Positions 1 to 8,359 of a stretch of 64,000 nucleotides of DNA are shown here, piece by piece. This stretch comes from Rhizobium sp. Root483D2 (lineage in GTDB: Bacteria; Pseudomonadota; Alphaproteobacteria; Rhizobiales; Rhizobiaceae): the NCBI RefSeq assembly GCF_001426685.1, contig NZ_LMFB01000038.1:62001-126000 (forward strand), written 5' to 3'. A program made the position numbers and the translations under genes. The number at the start of each line of letters is the position of its first letter. Positions within the stretch are counted from its first letter, which is position 1. Under the pieces are notes generated by a model. It ran no database searches. It saw only the letters and a list, made by a program, of their open reading frames with translations, and was not told where the DNA came from.

Positions 1-70
1 CAAAACAGGATTATATCAGCACCATCAAAGCACGGAGCGATAGGCGCTCCACACCCAAGGTCAAACCCAG

Positions 71-214
71 ATGTTGTTCATCTTCAGCAAGCCCAATTTC
101 GTTCAGATCGCCTGGAACTCCAAGGTTCCCGACAGCCAGTCGCGCGTGCGCAACACGGTCATGGCCAGCCCCTTCGGCCCGCTGGGCTTCATCCGTACCC
201 GCAGCGTCGGCTGA
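71..214 (+). CDS. C-terminal remnant or short hypothetical protein
   Basis: An open frame ends with TGA at 212-214 and is followed at once by a good terminator, which suggests that a real + strand gene ends here. From the only ATG the product is 47 aa with a plausible tail (FVQIAWNSKVPDSQSR, then a hydrophobic SPFGPLGF stretch). The same frame has a TAG at 41-43, while another frame carries a protein-like stretch to the left edge (DYISTIKARSD). The gene may therefore be frameshifted or simply short. I do not recognise the family. Confidence 0.3.
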   Translation: MLFIFSKPNFVQIAWNSKVPDSQSRVRNTVMASPFGPLGFIRTRSVG

Positions 215-239
215 TACTCTCCCGGACTGACACTTCAAG

Positions 240-275
240 ACCGCGCCGCTCTTTGAAGATGGCGCGGTTTTTTTA
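240..275 (+). terminator. Rho-independent terminator
   Basis: The stem ACCGCGCC (240-247) pairs with GGCGCGGT (261-268) across a 13-nt loop and is followed by a run of seven T. It sits 25 nt after the stop codon at 214 and closes the upstream transcript. Confidence 0.85.
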
Positions 276-977
276 TGCCTGAACGAGAGTGCCGCACATG
301 CGAAAACCGCACCCGCTCCCGTCAAGGAACCGTGCGGTCTGCCAAAACAAACACATGGCCGCTCCGGCATACACCCGGAGATCGCTCCAGCCGGGACGCA
401 AAACCTGATCCGGCCGGGCGGCCAAGTCTCCCCCGCCGCAGGAAAACAATTAGCCTGACAGTGTTACCGGATGGTTAGTGAGAGCTTAACCAAAGGTGAA
501 TTCGCGCTTTTTTTTACTTTTTTTCACGGCGGATGAAAATCCGCGTGAAGACGCATACGGAACACAATTTGTCTGGGATAAAACACGCTCTGCAACTCTT
601 GTGTGAAGCAGTGCTAATTTTACGCCACAGAGCGGCGTGTTTGCACAAAAATCTTGCCCGGCTCATTAAATTTCAACAGGTTGCGCAGGCCTCCGGCGGT
701 TGCCGAAATGCTCTCGGAACGGCTTAAAACGATTCCGGAGGTTGATTTCTCCTGTGGAATACTTACGCTGCCCCTAACGGTAAAAAGAGAGATGGCTGAC
801 GACAGAGTTCCGCAGCCAGACAAGAAAACTCCAACGCCGTCGCAGCGGGGATGAAAGATTGGCCTTGCCACAAGAGCCCCCCGGCCTGCTTCAACCTGTA
901 CGATTGGGTTTGCGGGAGATGCAGTATCCCGATGGACCCCACGATTTTGTCTGCAATAAGACTGGGAGGTCTTAAAC
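276..977. other. Long intergenic leader before the betaine importer
   Basis: About 700 bases without a convincing gene. Several short frames exist (for example 654-854), but none has a recognisable domain or a good ribosome-binding site. It holds T-rich tracts near 508-525, and the Shine-Dalgarno GGGAGG at 964-969 for the next gene. The promoter of the importer operon must be here, but I could not pick a specific one. No riboswitch consensus that I know was seen. Confidence 0.5.
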
Positions 978-1976
978 ATGAAGAAGCTCCTCGCTTCCAC
1001 CATTCTCGCCGCCGGCGTCTATGCGCTTGCCGGTTCCGCTCAAGCCGCAGACTGCGGCGAAGTCAGCATCGCAGAAATGAACTGGGCCTCGGCAGGCGTC
1101 GCGGCGCATGTCGATAAGTACATTCTTGAAAATGGCTATGGCTGCACGGTAACGCTTGTCACCGGCGACACGATGCCGACCTTCACCTCCATGAACGAGA
1201 AGGCCCAGCCCGACATGGCGCCCGAATTGTGGGTCAATGCCGTGCGCACGCCGCTCGATGCCGCCATCAAGGAAGGCCGTCTGATCGAAGCCGCCCCGCT
1301 GCTGAGCGAAGGCGGCGTCGAAGGCTGGTGGATTCCGAAGTTCCTGGCCGACGCGCATCCCGACATCAAGACCGTGCAGGACGCCCTGAAGCATCCGGAA
1401 CTGTTCCCGGCTCCGGAAGATCCGTCGAAGGCCGCCGTCTTCAACTGCCCGTCGGGCTGGAACTGCCAGGTCTCGACCGCAAACCTCTACAAGGCGCTAA
1501 ACGCCGACAAGGATGGCTTCGAACTGGTTGACACCGGCTCGGCCGCCGGCCTTGACGGCTCGATCTCCAACGCCTTCGAAAAGAAAGCTGGCTGGCTCGG
1601 CTACTACTGGGCTCCGACGGCCATCCTCGGTAAGTACCAGATGACCCGCCTGAGCTTTGGCGTCGATCACAACAAGGCGGACTGGGATGCCTGCACGGCG
1701 GTTCCAGATTGCGCCGATCCGAAGGTCAATTCCTACCCGACCTCCGACGTCTACACCGTCGTGACCAAGGCATTCTCCGAGAAAGCCGGCGTTGCCATGG
1801 ACTATGTCAAGGTCCGCAAATGGGACAACGGCACCGTCAACAAGGTTCTTGCCTGGATGACCGACAACCAGGGCACCAACGAAGACGCGGCCAAGTACTT
1901 CCTGGAAACCTATCCGGACATGTGGACCAAGTGGGTCGCACCGGATGTCGCCGAAAAGGTCAAGGCAGCCCTTTAA
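978..1976 (+). CDS. Glycine betaine/quaternary amine ABC transporter substrate-binding protein
   Basis: Periplasmic binding protein of the ProX/OpuAC type (332 aa) that would capture a quaternary amine such as glycine betaine or proline betaine and deliver it to the downstream permease and ATPase. A Sec signal peptide ends near residue 23 (SAQA|AD). The body is rich in Trp and Tyr, as expected for a cation-pi box (GGVEGWWIPKF, GWLGYYWAP), and has extra Cys pairs (NCPSGWNCQ, CTAVPDC) typical of one rhizobial subfamily. The start has GGGAGG eight bases upstream. It is the first gene of a three-gene operon. Family assignment is firm; the exact substrate is inferred from family and from the betaine genes nearby. 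It does not resemble the choline-binding ChoX I know. Confidence 0.88.
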   Translation: MKKLLASTILAAGVYALAGSAQAADCGEVSIAEMNWASAGVAAHVDKYILENGYGCTVTLVTGDTMPTFTSMNEKAQPDMAPELWVNAVRTPLDAAIKEGRLIEAAPLLSEGGVEGWWIPKFLADAHPDIKTVQDALKHPELFPAPEDPSKAAVFNCPSGWNCQVSTANLYKALNADKDGFELVDTGSAAGLDGSISNAFEKKAGWLGYYWAPTAILGKYQMTRLSFGVDHNKADWDACTAVPDCADPKVNSYPTSDVYTVVTKAFSEKAGVAMDYVKVRKWDNGTVNKVLAWMTDNQGTNEDAAKYFLETYPDMWTKWVAPDVAEKVKAAL

Positions 1977-1977
1977 G

Positions 1978-2031
1978 GCATTGCCTGCGGCAGCGGAGCC
2001 CTCTCCGCTGCCGGCTTACCGCCGGCAATGC
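1978..2031 (+). promoter_or_regulatory. Nested hairpin between binding protein and permease
   Basis: Inner stem GGCAGCGGA (1989-1997) with TCCGCTGCC (2004-2012), outer arms GCATTGCC (1978-1985) with GGCAATGC (2024-2031). It starts at the stop codon and lacks a T-tract, so it more likely stabilises the upstream mRNA or partly attenuates readthrough than fully terminates. This would give more binding protein than membrane subunits, a common pattern in ABC operons. About 240 further bases to the permease hold no gene. Confidence 0.6.
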
Positions 2032-2270
2032 TGCCATGACACCGCAAGACAGTCGATCCCGATGCCGGCGACCCGAAATGCCGCCGGTATTTCCGTCAGA
2101 TACGGGATAAGAAAACGAAAATCGTCGCAAACGGCATAGTCGCTTGTGATGAAAAGCTGTCACATTTTCGACATGCCGGGGTTCGGAGAAACCACCCAAG
2201 TCTGCGCGAAGGCCTAACGGCCTGACGACGTGGCCGGCACTATAAAACTTCCGGCAAAAAGGGGAACGAC

Positions 2271-3179
2271 ATGGCAATATGCAGTTACTTGCCAGATCTG
2301 CTTTGTAAATTTCCGGCGATCGACGACACGACGATACGAATGGCGCGCAAAAGCATCGATGACGGCTTCAAGGCCCTCGTGCGCGAATATGTCAATATTA
2401 TCGACGCTCTCGTCCAGCCGCTCCAGGTATTCTTGAATTTTCTTGAAAAGCTGTTCGTAAGCTCGCCCTGGATCATCATTCTGGCCGTTATGGTCGCGAT
2501 CGTCTATTACGGCAGCCGCGATATGCGGATCACCATCGGCACCATCGTCTCCATGCTCCTGATCGGCCTTGTCGGCCTGTGGAACGACACGATGGTGACC
2601 CTGGCCATGGTCACGGTCTGTACGTTCATCGCCATCATCGTCGGTATTCCCATCGGTATCCTGATGGCCCGCTCCGAGCGCGCCCAGTCAATCATCAACC
2701 CGATCCTCGACGTCATGCAAACGATGCCGAGCTTCGTTTACCTCATTCCAGTGGTGATGATCTTCGGTATCGGCAAAGTCCCAGGTCTGATCGCCGTCGT
2801 TATCTACGCCGTGCCGCCGATGATCCGCCTTACCAATCTCGGGATCAGGCTGGTCGACAAGGAAGTGCTGGAAGCGGCCGACGCATTTGGGTCCTCCCCC
2901 TGGCAGCGGCTGAAAAACGTTCAGATGCCGCTGGCGCTGCCCACCATCATGGCCGGCATCAACCAGACCATCATGATGTCGCTCGCCATGGTCGTGGTCG
3001 CATCCATGGTCGGCGTCGGCGGTCTTGGCCGCAACGTCCTCCAGGCGATCAACAATCAGTTCTTCACCGTCGGCTTCTTCAACGGGTTTGCACTTGTTGC
3101 AATCGCCATCATTTTTGACCGCACCAGCCAAGCTTACGGCAGGCGCCTGCAAAAGCATTCGGAGGTGATCCATGGCTAG
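2271..3179 (+). CDS. Betaine-type ABC transporter permease (ProW family)
   Basis: Inner membrane permease, 302 aa, of the binding-protein-dependent transport family (ProW/OpuAB). A soluble N-terminus (residues 1-60) precedes about six membrane segments, for example WIIILAVMVAIVYYG and TMVTLAMVTVCTFIAIIVGI. The coupling-loop motif EAADAFGSSPWQRLKNVQMPLA is present near residue 205 and contacts the ATPase. The ATG follows an AGGGGAA box. It overlaps the ATPase gene by 8 bases, so the two are translationally coupled. Likely substrate is glycine betaine or a related quaternary amine. Confidence 0.9.
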   Translation: MAICSYLPDLLCKFPAIDDTTIRMARKSIDDGFKALVREYVNIIDALVQPLQVFLNFLEKLFVSSPWIIILAVMVAIVYYGSRDMRITIGTIVSMLLIGLVGLWNDTMVTLAMVTVCTFIAIIVGIPIGILMARSERAQSIINPILDVMQTMPSFVYLIPVVMIFGIGKVPGLIAVVIYAVPPMIRLTNLGIRLVDKEVLEAADAFGSSPWQRLKNVQMPLALPTIMAGINQTIMMSLAMVVVASMVGVGGLGRNVLQAINNQFFTVGFFNGFALVAIAIIFDRTSQAYGRRLQKHSEVIHG

Positions 3180-4215
3180 TCACGCAATCGAGGTGAAGAA
3201 CCTCTACAAGATCTTCGGACCGCGCGGCCGTGACTATGTCGATCAGGTCAAGGCCGGGCTCGGAAAGACCGAGCTCAATGAAAAGCACGGTCATGTTCTC
3301 GGCCTGCAGGATATCAACATCTCCATGCCCGCCGGTGGCGTCATGGTGGTCATGGGCCTGTCCGGTTCGGGCAAATCGACGCTGATCCGCCACATCAACC
3401 GCCTGATTGATCCGACCGCCGGCGAAGTGCTCTATGACGGCGTCGACGTCTGCAAGATGAACGAAAACGCCCTGCGCGAATTCCGGCGTCACAAGACGGC
3501 GATGGTGTTCCAGAAATTTGCGCTCCTGCCGCACAGAACCATCATCGAAAACACCGTCTACGGCCTGGAAATCCAGGGCGTGCCAGAGGCGGAAAGCCGC
3601 AAGCGGGCACAGGGCTGGATCGAGCGGGTCGGCCTCAAGGGGTTCGAGAATCACTATCCCAACCAGCTTTCGGGCGGCATGCAGCAGCGCGTCGGACTTG
3701 CCCGCGCGCTCACCAACGATGCCGACATTCTTTTGATGGACGAAGCCTATTCGGCGCTTGATCCGCTCATCCGTGTCGACATGCAGACGGTGCTGCTCGA
3801 CCTGCAGAAGGAACTGAAGAAGACCGTTGTCTTCATCACCCACGATCTCGACGAGGCGCTGAGGCTCGGCGATAAGATCGCCATCCTGCGCGACGGCAAG
3901 GTCATCCAGCAGGGAACCGGCCAGGACATCGTGTTGAAGCCTGCGGACGAGTACATCACGGCCTTCGTCAAGGAAGTGAACCGCGGCCGGGTCATCAATG
4001 TCGAAACCATCATGAAGCCGCTCTCGGGCAACCCGGAAGGCATGCCTGTGACGATCGGAACCGTGCTGGAAAGTGCGGCCCGGATGATGACGCTGGCCAA
4101 TCAGAATGTGGCCCATGTCGTCGATGGCAATGGCCGCCCGGTCGGCTCGATCGATCTCGGCACGATCATTTCCGCCATGGTGACGCCGATCAGCCACGAG
4201 TTGCAGGCAGCCTGA
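3172..4215 (+). CDS. Betaine-type ABC transporter ATP-binding protein (ProV family)
   Basis: Cytoplasmic ATPase subunit, 347 aa. Walker A GLSGSGKST near residue 62, signature LSGGMQQRVGLARAL, Walker B DILLMDEAYSALD, then the switch His (VFITHD). The C-terminus (about residues 265-340) resembles a CBS-type region, as in ProV/OpuAA, where CBS domains sense ionic strength. Here it is short, probably one repeat. It is the last gene of the importer operon. The terminator lies just downstream, inside the end of the convergent gene. Confidence 0.92.
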   Translation: MASHAIEVKNLYKIFGPRGRDYVDQVKAGLGKTELNEKHGHVLGLQDINISMPAGGVMVVMGLSGSGKSTLIRHINRLIDPTAGEVLYDGVDVCKMNENALREFRRHKTAMVFQKFALLPHRTIIENTVYGLEIQGVPEAESRKRAQGWIERVGLKGFENHYPNQLSGGMQQRVGLARALTNDADILLMDEAYSALDPLIRVDMQTVLLDLQKELKKTVVFITHDLDEALRLGDKIAILRDGKVIQQGTGQDIVLKPADEYITAFVKEVNRGRVINVETIMKPLSGNPEGMPVTIGTVLESAARMMTLANQNVAHVVDGNGRPVGSIDLGTIISAMVTPISHELQAA

Positions 4216-4227
4216 CGTCTGCCTTAC

Positions 4228-5514
4228 TCACCGGGACAGGGCGGACAAACCGGCCTGTCCCGCCCCCTTTTTGCCCGTCGCTTCCGCGCGGGTCTCGCCG
4301 CCCACCCGATCGGCGATCGCCTTCGACAGGCGGATACCGGGCTTTTCAATCAGAAAATGCGCCACGAGCGCCGTCACGACGACGAGAATGACCATCACCA
4401 TGGTCATGACCACGCCGAACGCCGCGCCGCGAACGCCAAACCCGAAGAACGCCTCCTGCCCGATCGAAAACGGGCCGACAAATGCCTGTCCCGTCAGCTT
4501 CTCGACAAGGCTGGCCGCATTGATCATGCGGGCCTGCACGAAGATGTGCACCATGTAGATGCCGTAGGATAATGTCCCGAGCCACAGGAAAATCCGGCGG
4601 TTCAGCAAGCGGCTGAGCGCGCCGCCTTCATAGCTGAACACGCAGATGGCCAGCGCAAACACGAATGGCGCAAGAATGTTGACCGCTCCCTTGCCGGCCA
4701 GCGCGACAAAGCCGAGGATCGCAGCCAGCGTCAGCAATTCCACGCCTGTTGCCCAAAGAGACGTGACGCGTGGCGAAGATGCCCTGAGGTGATGGGCGAC
4801 CAGCACCGGCCCGAGGAAATGATAGAGCAGCGCGCCCAGCGAAAAACCGTAGAGGCAACGGACAAGGCCGAGATGCCATGTCGTGTCCATATGGTCCGGC
4901 GACCAGGCATAGATCGCCGCCATGCCGGCCGCAATCACCGGAATGAACACGATCCAGTGGCGCCGGCCAAGCGTAAGCACGGCAAGACCGAACAGAAAAT
5001 AGGTCCAGACCTCCGCCGAAATGCTCCAGCTCGGGCTGTTCCAGGTCAGGCGCACATCCATGCCGGCCCCGTTCAAAAGCAGCAGGCTGTTGATCAGCTC
5101 GCCTATTGTGTTGCCGTCGGAAAATGGCGCTGCGCCGTCACCCCGAAGCGCCGGGACCGTCAGCCTCAACAATTCGAAAGCAACAAACACCGCAAGCACG
5201 GCAAGATGGAGCGGATACACGCGGCCGAGCCGCACGATCGCAAAGCGCAGATAGGCAGCGCGGCTGGAAATGCTGGAACGGTACCGGTGCGCGATGACAA
5301 AACCGGACAGAACGAAAAAATAATCCACGAACAGATAGGCATTGCGGATGATGAGGCTTTCCGACAGCGGCCCGGAGGCTGGAAAGTGCATGATCGCAAC
5401 CAGCAGCGCGCAAATCCCGCGCCACGAATCCAGCACCGCGAAGCGAACCCGCGATGGGTTCTGAGCACCACCCGATGTTGCGGCGGCAGGATTGCGGATT
5501 TCGGAACTGGTCAT
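4228..5514 (-). CDS. Acyltransferase 3 family membrane protein
   Basis: Integral membrane acyltransferase (428 aa from the chosen start) of the Acyl_transf_3 family, which O-acetylates or otherwise acylates exported polysaccharides or glycans. Typical N-terminal motif LDSWRGICALLVAIMHF, then FVDYFFVLSGFVIAHRY and RLGRVYPLH, with about ten hydrophobic segments and the C-terminal LSYGIYMVHIF. I chose the ATG at 5514 because GGAG lies 11 bases before it; an upstream in-frame start would add 13 residues. It is divergent from the O-antigen ligase-like gene, which suggests a shared surface-glycan function. The acceptor is unknown. Confidence 0.85.
   Translation of the reverse strand: MTSSEIRNPAAATSGGAQNPSRVRFAVLDSWRGICALLVAIMHFPASGPLSESLIIRNAYLFVDYFFVLSGFVIAHRYRSSISSRAAYLRFAIVRLGRVYPLHLAVLAVFVAFELLRLTVPALRGDGAAPFSDGNTIGELINSLLLLNGAGMDVRLTWNSPSWSISAEVWTYFLFGLAVLTLGRRHWIVFIPVIAAGMAAIYAWSPDHMDTTWHLGLVRCLYGFSLGALLYHFLGPVLVAHHLRASSPRVTSLWATGVELLTLAAILGFVALAGKGAVNILAPFVFALAICVFSYEGGALSRLLNRRIFLWLGTLSYGIYMVHIFVQARMINAASLVEKLTGQAFVGPFSIGQEAFFGFGVRGAAFGVVMTMVMVILVVVTALVAHFLIEKPGIRLSKAIADRVGGETRAEATGKKGAGQAGLSALSR
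4233..4271 (+). terminator. Terminator of the betaine importer operon, inside the convergent gene
   Basis: Stem GGGACAGG (4233-4240) with CCTGTCCC (4254-4261), followed by GCCCCC and five T (4267-4271). It lies 17 nt after the + strand stop but inside the last codons of the opposite-strand acyltransferase gene, so the same bases code protein on one strand and terminate on the other. Confidence 0.7.
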
Positions 5515-5927
5515 GATGCTCTTTGCTCCATCGACGACGCAAACCATGCGCACGCAGCGCGCACGAAAAAAAGGATCGGGCGAGCGTTAGGCAACGCCCC
5601 GAAATTTTGCGTTAACCGGAGGGGAACCCGCATTGTAAATCCGGCAGATAGGTAAACGAATTCGATCGCTAAGCGCGGCGATTGCAGACATCTGGATGAA
5701 CGGCAGGACCGGTCTTTACCGCGATTTAACCCTGTCGAGGCACTGTGCGAGCTGCAATCCAGAACCGCTTTCAGACGCGCGCCGCGCAGCCGGGTCCGGA
5801 TCGCTCTGGGCGGTGGATGAATGGCAAAAGCCGCCAGCCTCTTCGCCGCCAGCCACGGATAACCGCCTTGCGCCAAGCAGACGCCAGAACCATCATACCG
5901 CAGGCAGCGCCCGAAGGGGCCGCAGCA
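5515..5927. other. Divergent intergenic region of two polysaccharide genes
   Basis: About 410 bases between the acyltransferase (-) and the ligase-like gene (+). It must hold both promoters. An open frame upstream of 5928 continues the ligase frame, but its basic, proline-rich peptide is unlike the rest of the protein. I see no other gene, repeat or terminator. Confidence 0.5.
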
Positions 5928-7193
5928 ATGATGCGGGCTGCAACGACATTCCTGTCGGGCTTTGGCCTGTTCATCATGATCTTCAGTCTCAATCCGTTCA
6001 TGGGCGACGTCGTATCTGACGGCAATCCCGGGACGACGGCGAATGTCGTCAACCAGATCGGCTATATCGGGCTCGGCGCCCTGTTCATTTTCTTCATGCT
6101 GGCCACCGTTGCCCCGCGCACCTTGCTGCAACTGGTCTCGCCGAGCTGGCTGATCATTTTTGCCATCGCCTATTTCTCCTGCATGCAATCCTATGATCCG
6201 GCCGCTTCGGCGCGCGGCGTGACGCTCAGCCTGGTCGCCATGCTCATCGTTGCCGGCGTGCTGGTCTTGCCACGCAGCGAGAAGGAATTTGTCGAGGCCT
6301 GTGCCAACGCGGTGCTGCTCCTGCTCGTCATCAATTATGCCGCCCTTGTTCTCCTGCCCGAAAGAGCGATCCATCAGGCGTCTGCGCTGGAGTCCTGGCA
6401 TGCCGGCTATTGGCGCGGCCATCTCTCCCACAAGAACGTGTCGGCCCCGGTCTTTTCGGTGCTCGCCATGTTCGGCATCTACTGCCTTCGCTCCGGCGCG
6501 CGGTTGCGCGGCTGGGCGATCACATTGCTTGCCGTCATCTTCGTTCTGCATACCGGCTCGAAGACGACGATCGGTTTCCTGCCGCTGGCAATCGGCATCG
6601 TGCTGTGCGGCAGCGCCATCCGCAGCGCCGGGGCCATCGTCGCCGTGCACCTGTGTTTCGCCGCGCTCGTTACCTGCCTGACTGTCGGCACGATCTACTC
6701 GCCCGGTTTGCACGCCATGACGGCAGCCGTTCTGGAGGATCCGACCTTCACCGGCCGCGATGCGATCTGGCAGTTTGCGTCCGAGAGCATTGCCGCCCAT
6801 CCCTGGTTCGGCCATGGCTATGCCAGCTTCTGGCAATCCCCGGTCATTCGCGGCATGGAAGCCAATGTCGAAGCGGATTGGGACGTACGCGGCATCGTAT
6901 CGGCGCATAATACCTTTCTCGATGCGCTCTTGACCTTCGGTATTCCCGGCGGGGCGGTGATGATCCTGCTTCTGTTCGTCAAGCCGCTCATCGACTATCT
7001 GCGCGCCGCCCGCCGTAGCGGCAGCCGCAATTTCTCCGAGTTCTGCATGATGGTCATCATCTTCATGACCTATAACGGCATGATGGAATCCTTCATCCTC
7101 AACCGCGCCGATCCGCAATGGATGCTGCTGGCGCTGGCGGTTTTCGGCCTGAACATGGCAGCGCATTGCAATCTGCGGCGCAGTGCGGATTGA
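5928..7193 (+). CDS. O-antigen ligase / polysaccharide polymerase family protein
   Basis: Polytopic inner-membrane protein (421 aa) of the WaaL/Wzy/ExoQ superfamily, which ligates or polymerises lipid-linked glycans on the periplasmic side. About ten hydrophobic segments. Typical late motifs are GRDAIWQFASESIAAHPWFG followed by AHNTFLDALLTFGIPGG, matching the Wzy_C loop with conserved His and Gly. HLSHKN in the middle is also characteristic. ATG at 5928 or the adjacent ATG at 5931 is chosen, since upstream in-frame sequence lacks membrane or conserved features. Ligase versus polymerase cannot be told from sequence alone. Confidence 0.82.
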   Translation: MMRAATTFLSGFGLFIMIFSLNPFMGDVVSDGNPGTTANVVNQIGYIGLGALFIFFMLATVAPRTLLQLVSPSWLIIFAIAYFSCMQSYDPAASARGVTLSLVAMLIVAGVLVLPRSEKEFVEACANAVLLLLVINYAALVLLPERAIHQASALESWHAGYWRGHLSHKNVSAPVFSVLAMFGIYCLRSGARLRGWAITLLAVIFVLHTGSKTTIGFLPLAIGIVLCGSAIRSAGAIVAVHLCFAALVTCLTVGTIYSPGLHAMTAAVLEDPTFTGRDAIWQFASESIAAHPWFGHGYASFWQSPVIRGMEANVEADWDVRGIVSAHNTFLDALLTFGIPGGAVMILLLFVKPLIDYLRAARRSGSRNFSEFCMMVIIFMTYNGMMESFILNRADPQWMLLALAVFGLNMAAHCNLRRSAD

Positions 7194-7213
7194 GAACATC
7201 CGGTTTTGCAGGG

Positions 7214-7242
7214 TTGCAATCATATAAGGATATCTTTATATG
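7214..7242 (+). promoter_or_regulatory. Candidate promoter with palindromic operator of bmt
   Basis: A 22-bp near-perfect palindrome spans 7221-7242: left arm CATATAAGGAT, right arm ATCTTTATATG, one mismatched pair. A possible -35 TTGCAA (7214-7219) and -10 TATATG (7237-7242) with a 17-bp spacer overlap it, so binding there would block the polymerase. The site lies 32 bases before the bmt ATG and after the stop of the previous gene. It resembles operators of methionine-cycle regulators in Proteobacteria, for example the ArsR-type SahR, but that link is inference. Confidence 0.55.
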
Positions 7243-7273
7243 ATTGGAAAACCCGATGAGATCAGGATTTCCC

Positions 7274-8293
7274 ATGACCGTGCACGCCAATCCGCTTTCC
7301 GACCTGCTCGCCGAAAAAGGCGTGCTTCTCGCCGACGGTGCGACCGGAACCTCGCTGTTTGCGATGGGTCTGGAAGCGGGCGAGGCCCCGGAACTCTGGA
7401 ACGAAGCCAAGCCTGACAACATCACCAAGCTGCATCAGGATTTCGTCGATGCCGGCGCCGACATCATCCTCACCAATTCCTTCGGCGGCACGCGCCACCG
7501 CCTGAAACTGCACCAGGCCCAGGATCGCGTCTACGATCTCAACAAGCGCGCAGCCGAAATCGCCCGTGCCGTTGCCGACAAGGCGCCGCGCAAGGTGATC
7601 ACGGCCGGTTCGGTCGGCCCGACCGGCGAGTTGCTGATCCCGCTGGGCGCCATGAGCTATGAGGATGCGGTCGAAGCATTCGTCGAGCAGATCGAGGGTC
7701 TGAAGGCCGGCGGCGCCGAAGTCGCCTGGATCGAAACCATGTCGGCCGCAGACGAAATCCGTGCGGCCGCAGAAGCCGCCGTCAAGGTCGGACTGCCCTA
7801 TGTCTATACCGGTTCGTTCGACACGGCCGGCAAGACCATGATGGGCCTGCATCCGAAGGATATGTTCGCGGTCGCCCAGGACATTGGCAGCGGTCCGGTT
7901 GCAACCGGCGCCAATTGCGGCGTCGGCGCGTCCGACATCCTGTCGTCGCTGCTCGACATGACCGATGCCAACCCGGAGGCCAATATCATCATCAAGGGCA
8001 ATTGCGGCATTCCGGAATTCCGCGGCTCGGAAATCTATTATTCCGGCACGCCGCCGCTGATGGCCGACTATGCCCGTCTTGCCCGCGATGCCGGCGCAAA
8101 AATCATCGGCGGTTGCTGCGGCACCTCGTGCGAGCATCTGGCCGCGATGCGCGTGGCGCTCGACAGCTACGTGCCGGGCGAACGGCCGACCGTTGAAACC
8201 ATCGTCGAGCGCATCGGCCCGATGCGCAACAAGACCGCCAACGAAGGCCCCTCGGCCCCGGCCCGCGAACGCGGAAGCCGCCGCCGCGGCTGA
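7274..8293 (+). CDS. bmt: Betaine-homocysteine S-methyltransferase
   Basis: Transfers a methyl group from glycine betaine to homocysteine, giving methionine and dimethylglycine, in the cytoplasm. 339 aa TIM barrel of the homocysteine S-methyltransferase family with the three expected zinc cysteines: one in GANCGVG and the pair in GGCCGT. The N-terminal LLADGATGTSLF is also typical. The close rhizobial homologue Bmt of Sinorhizobium meliloti is known. ATG at 7274 is chosen because an AGGA box precedes it and the palindromic promoter covers any earlier start. The last 12 residues are Arg/Gly-rich (ARERGSRRRG), like tails on other enzymes of this region. It has its own promoter and a strong terminator. 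Confidence 0.9.
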   Translation: MTVHANPLSDLLAEKGVLLADGATGTSLFAMGLEAGEAPELWNEAKPDNITKLHQDFVDAGADIILTNSFGGTRHRLKLHQAQDRVYDLNKRAAEIARAVADKAPRKVITAGSVGPTGELLIPLGAMSYEDAVEAFVEQIEGLKAGGAEVAWIETMSAADEIRAAAEAAVKVGLPYVYTGSFDTAGKTMMGLHPKDMFAVAQDIGSGPVATGANCGVGASDILSSLLDMTDANPEANIIIKGNCGIPEFRGSEIYYSGTPPLMADYARLARDAGAKIIGGCCGTSCEHLAAMRVALDSYVPGERPTVETIVERIGPMRNKTANEGPSAPARERGSRRRG

Positions 8294-8321
8294 GACATCT
8301 CGACCTACGCCCAAAATCAGG

Positions 8322-8355
8322 GAGCCTGAAAATCGGATGATTTTTAGGCTCTCTT
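8322..8355. terminator. Bidirectional terminator between bmt and the glycosyltransferase
   Basis: A 13-bp stem GAGCCTGAAAATC (8322-8334) pairs with GATTTTTAGGCTC (8339-8351) across a 4-nt loop with one G-T wobble, followed by a T-rich stretch. It lies between convergent stop codons and can serve both genes. Confidence 0.8.
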
Positions 8356-8359
8356 TGTT

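Noticed and set aside
654-854. 66-aa frame upstream of the betaine importer
   Set aside because: The first residues vaguely resemble a GntR-type N-terminus, but the rest has no fold or motif and the ribosome-binding site is weak.
5511-7223. 570-codon frame antisense to the O-antigen ligase-like gene
   Set aside because: No domain, Asp/His/Gln-rich shadow composition; the + strand product has membrane segments and family motifs.
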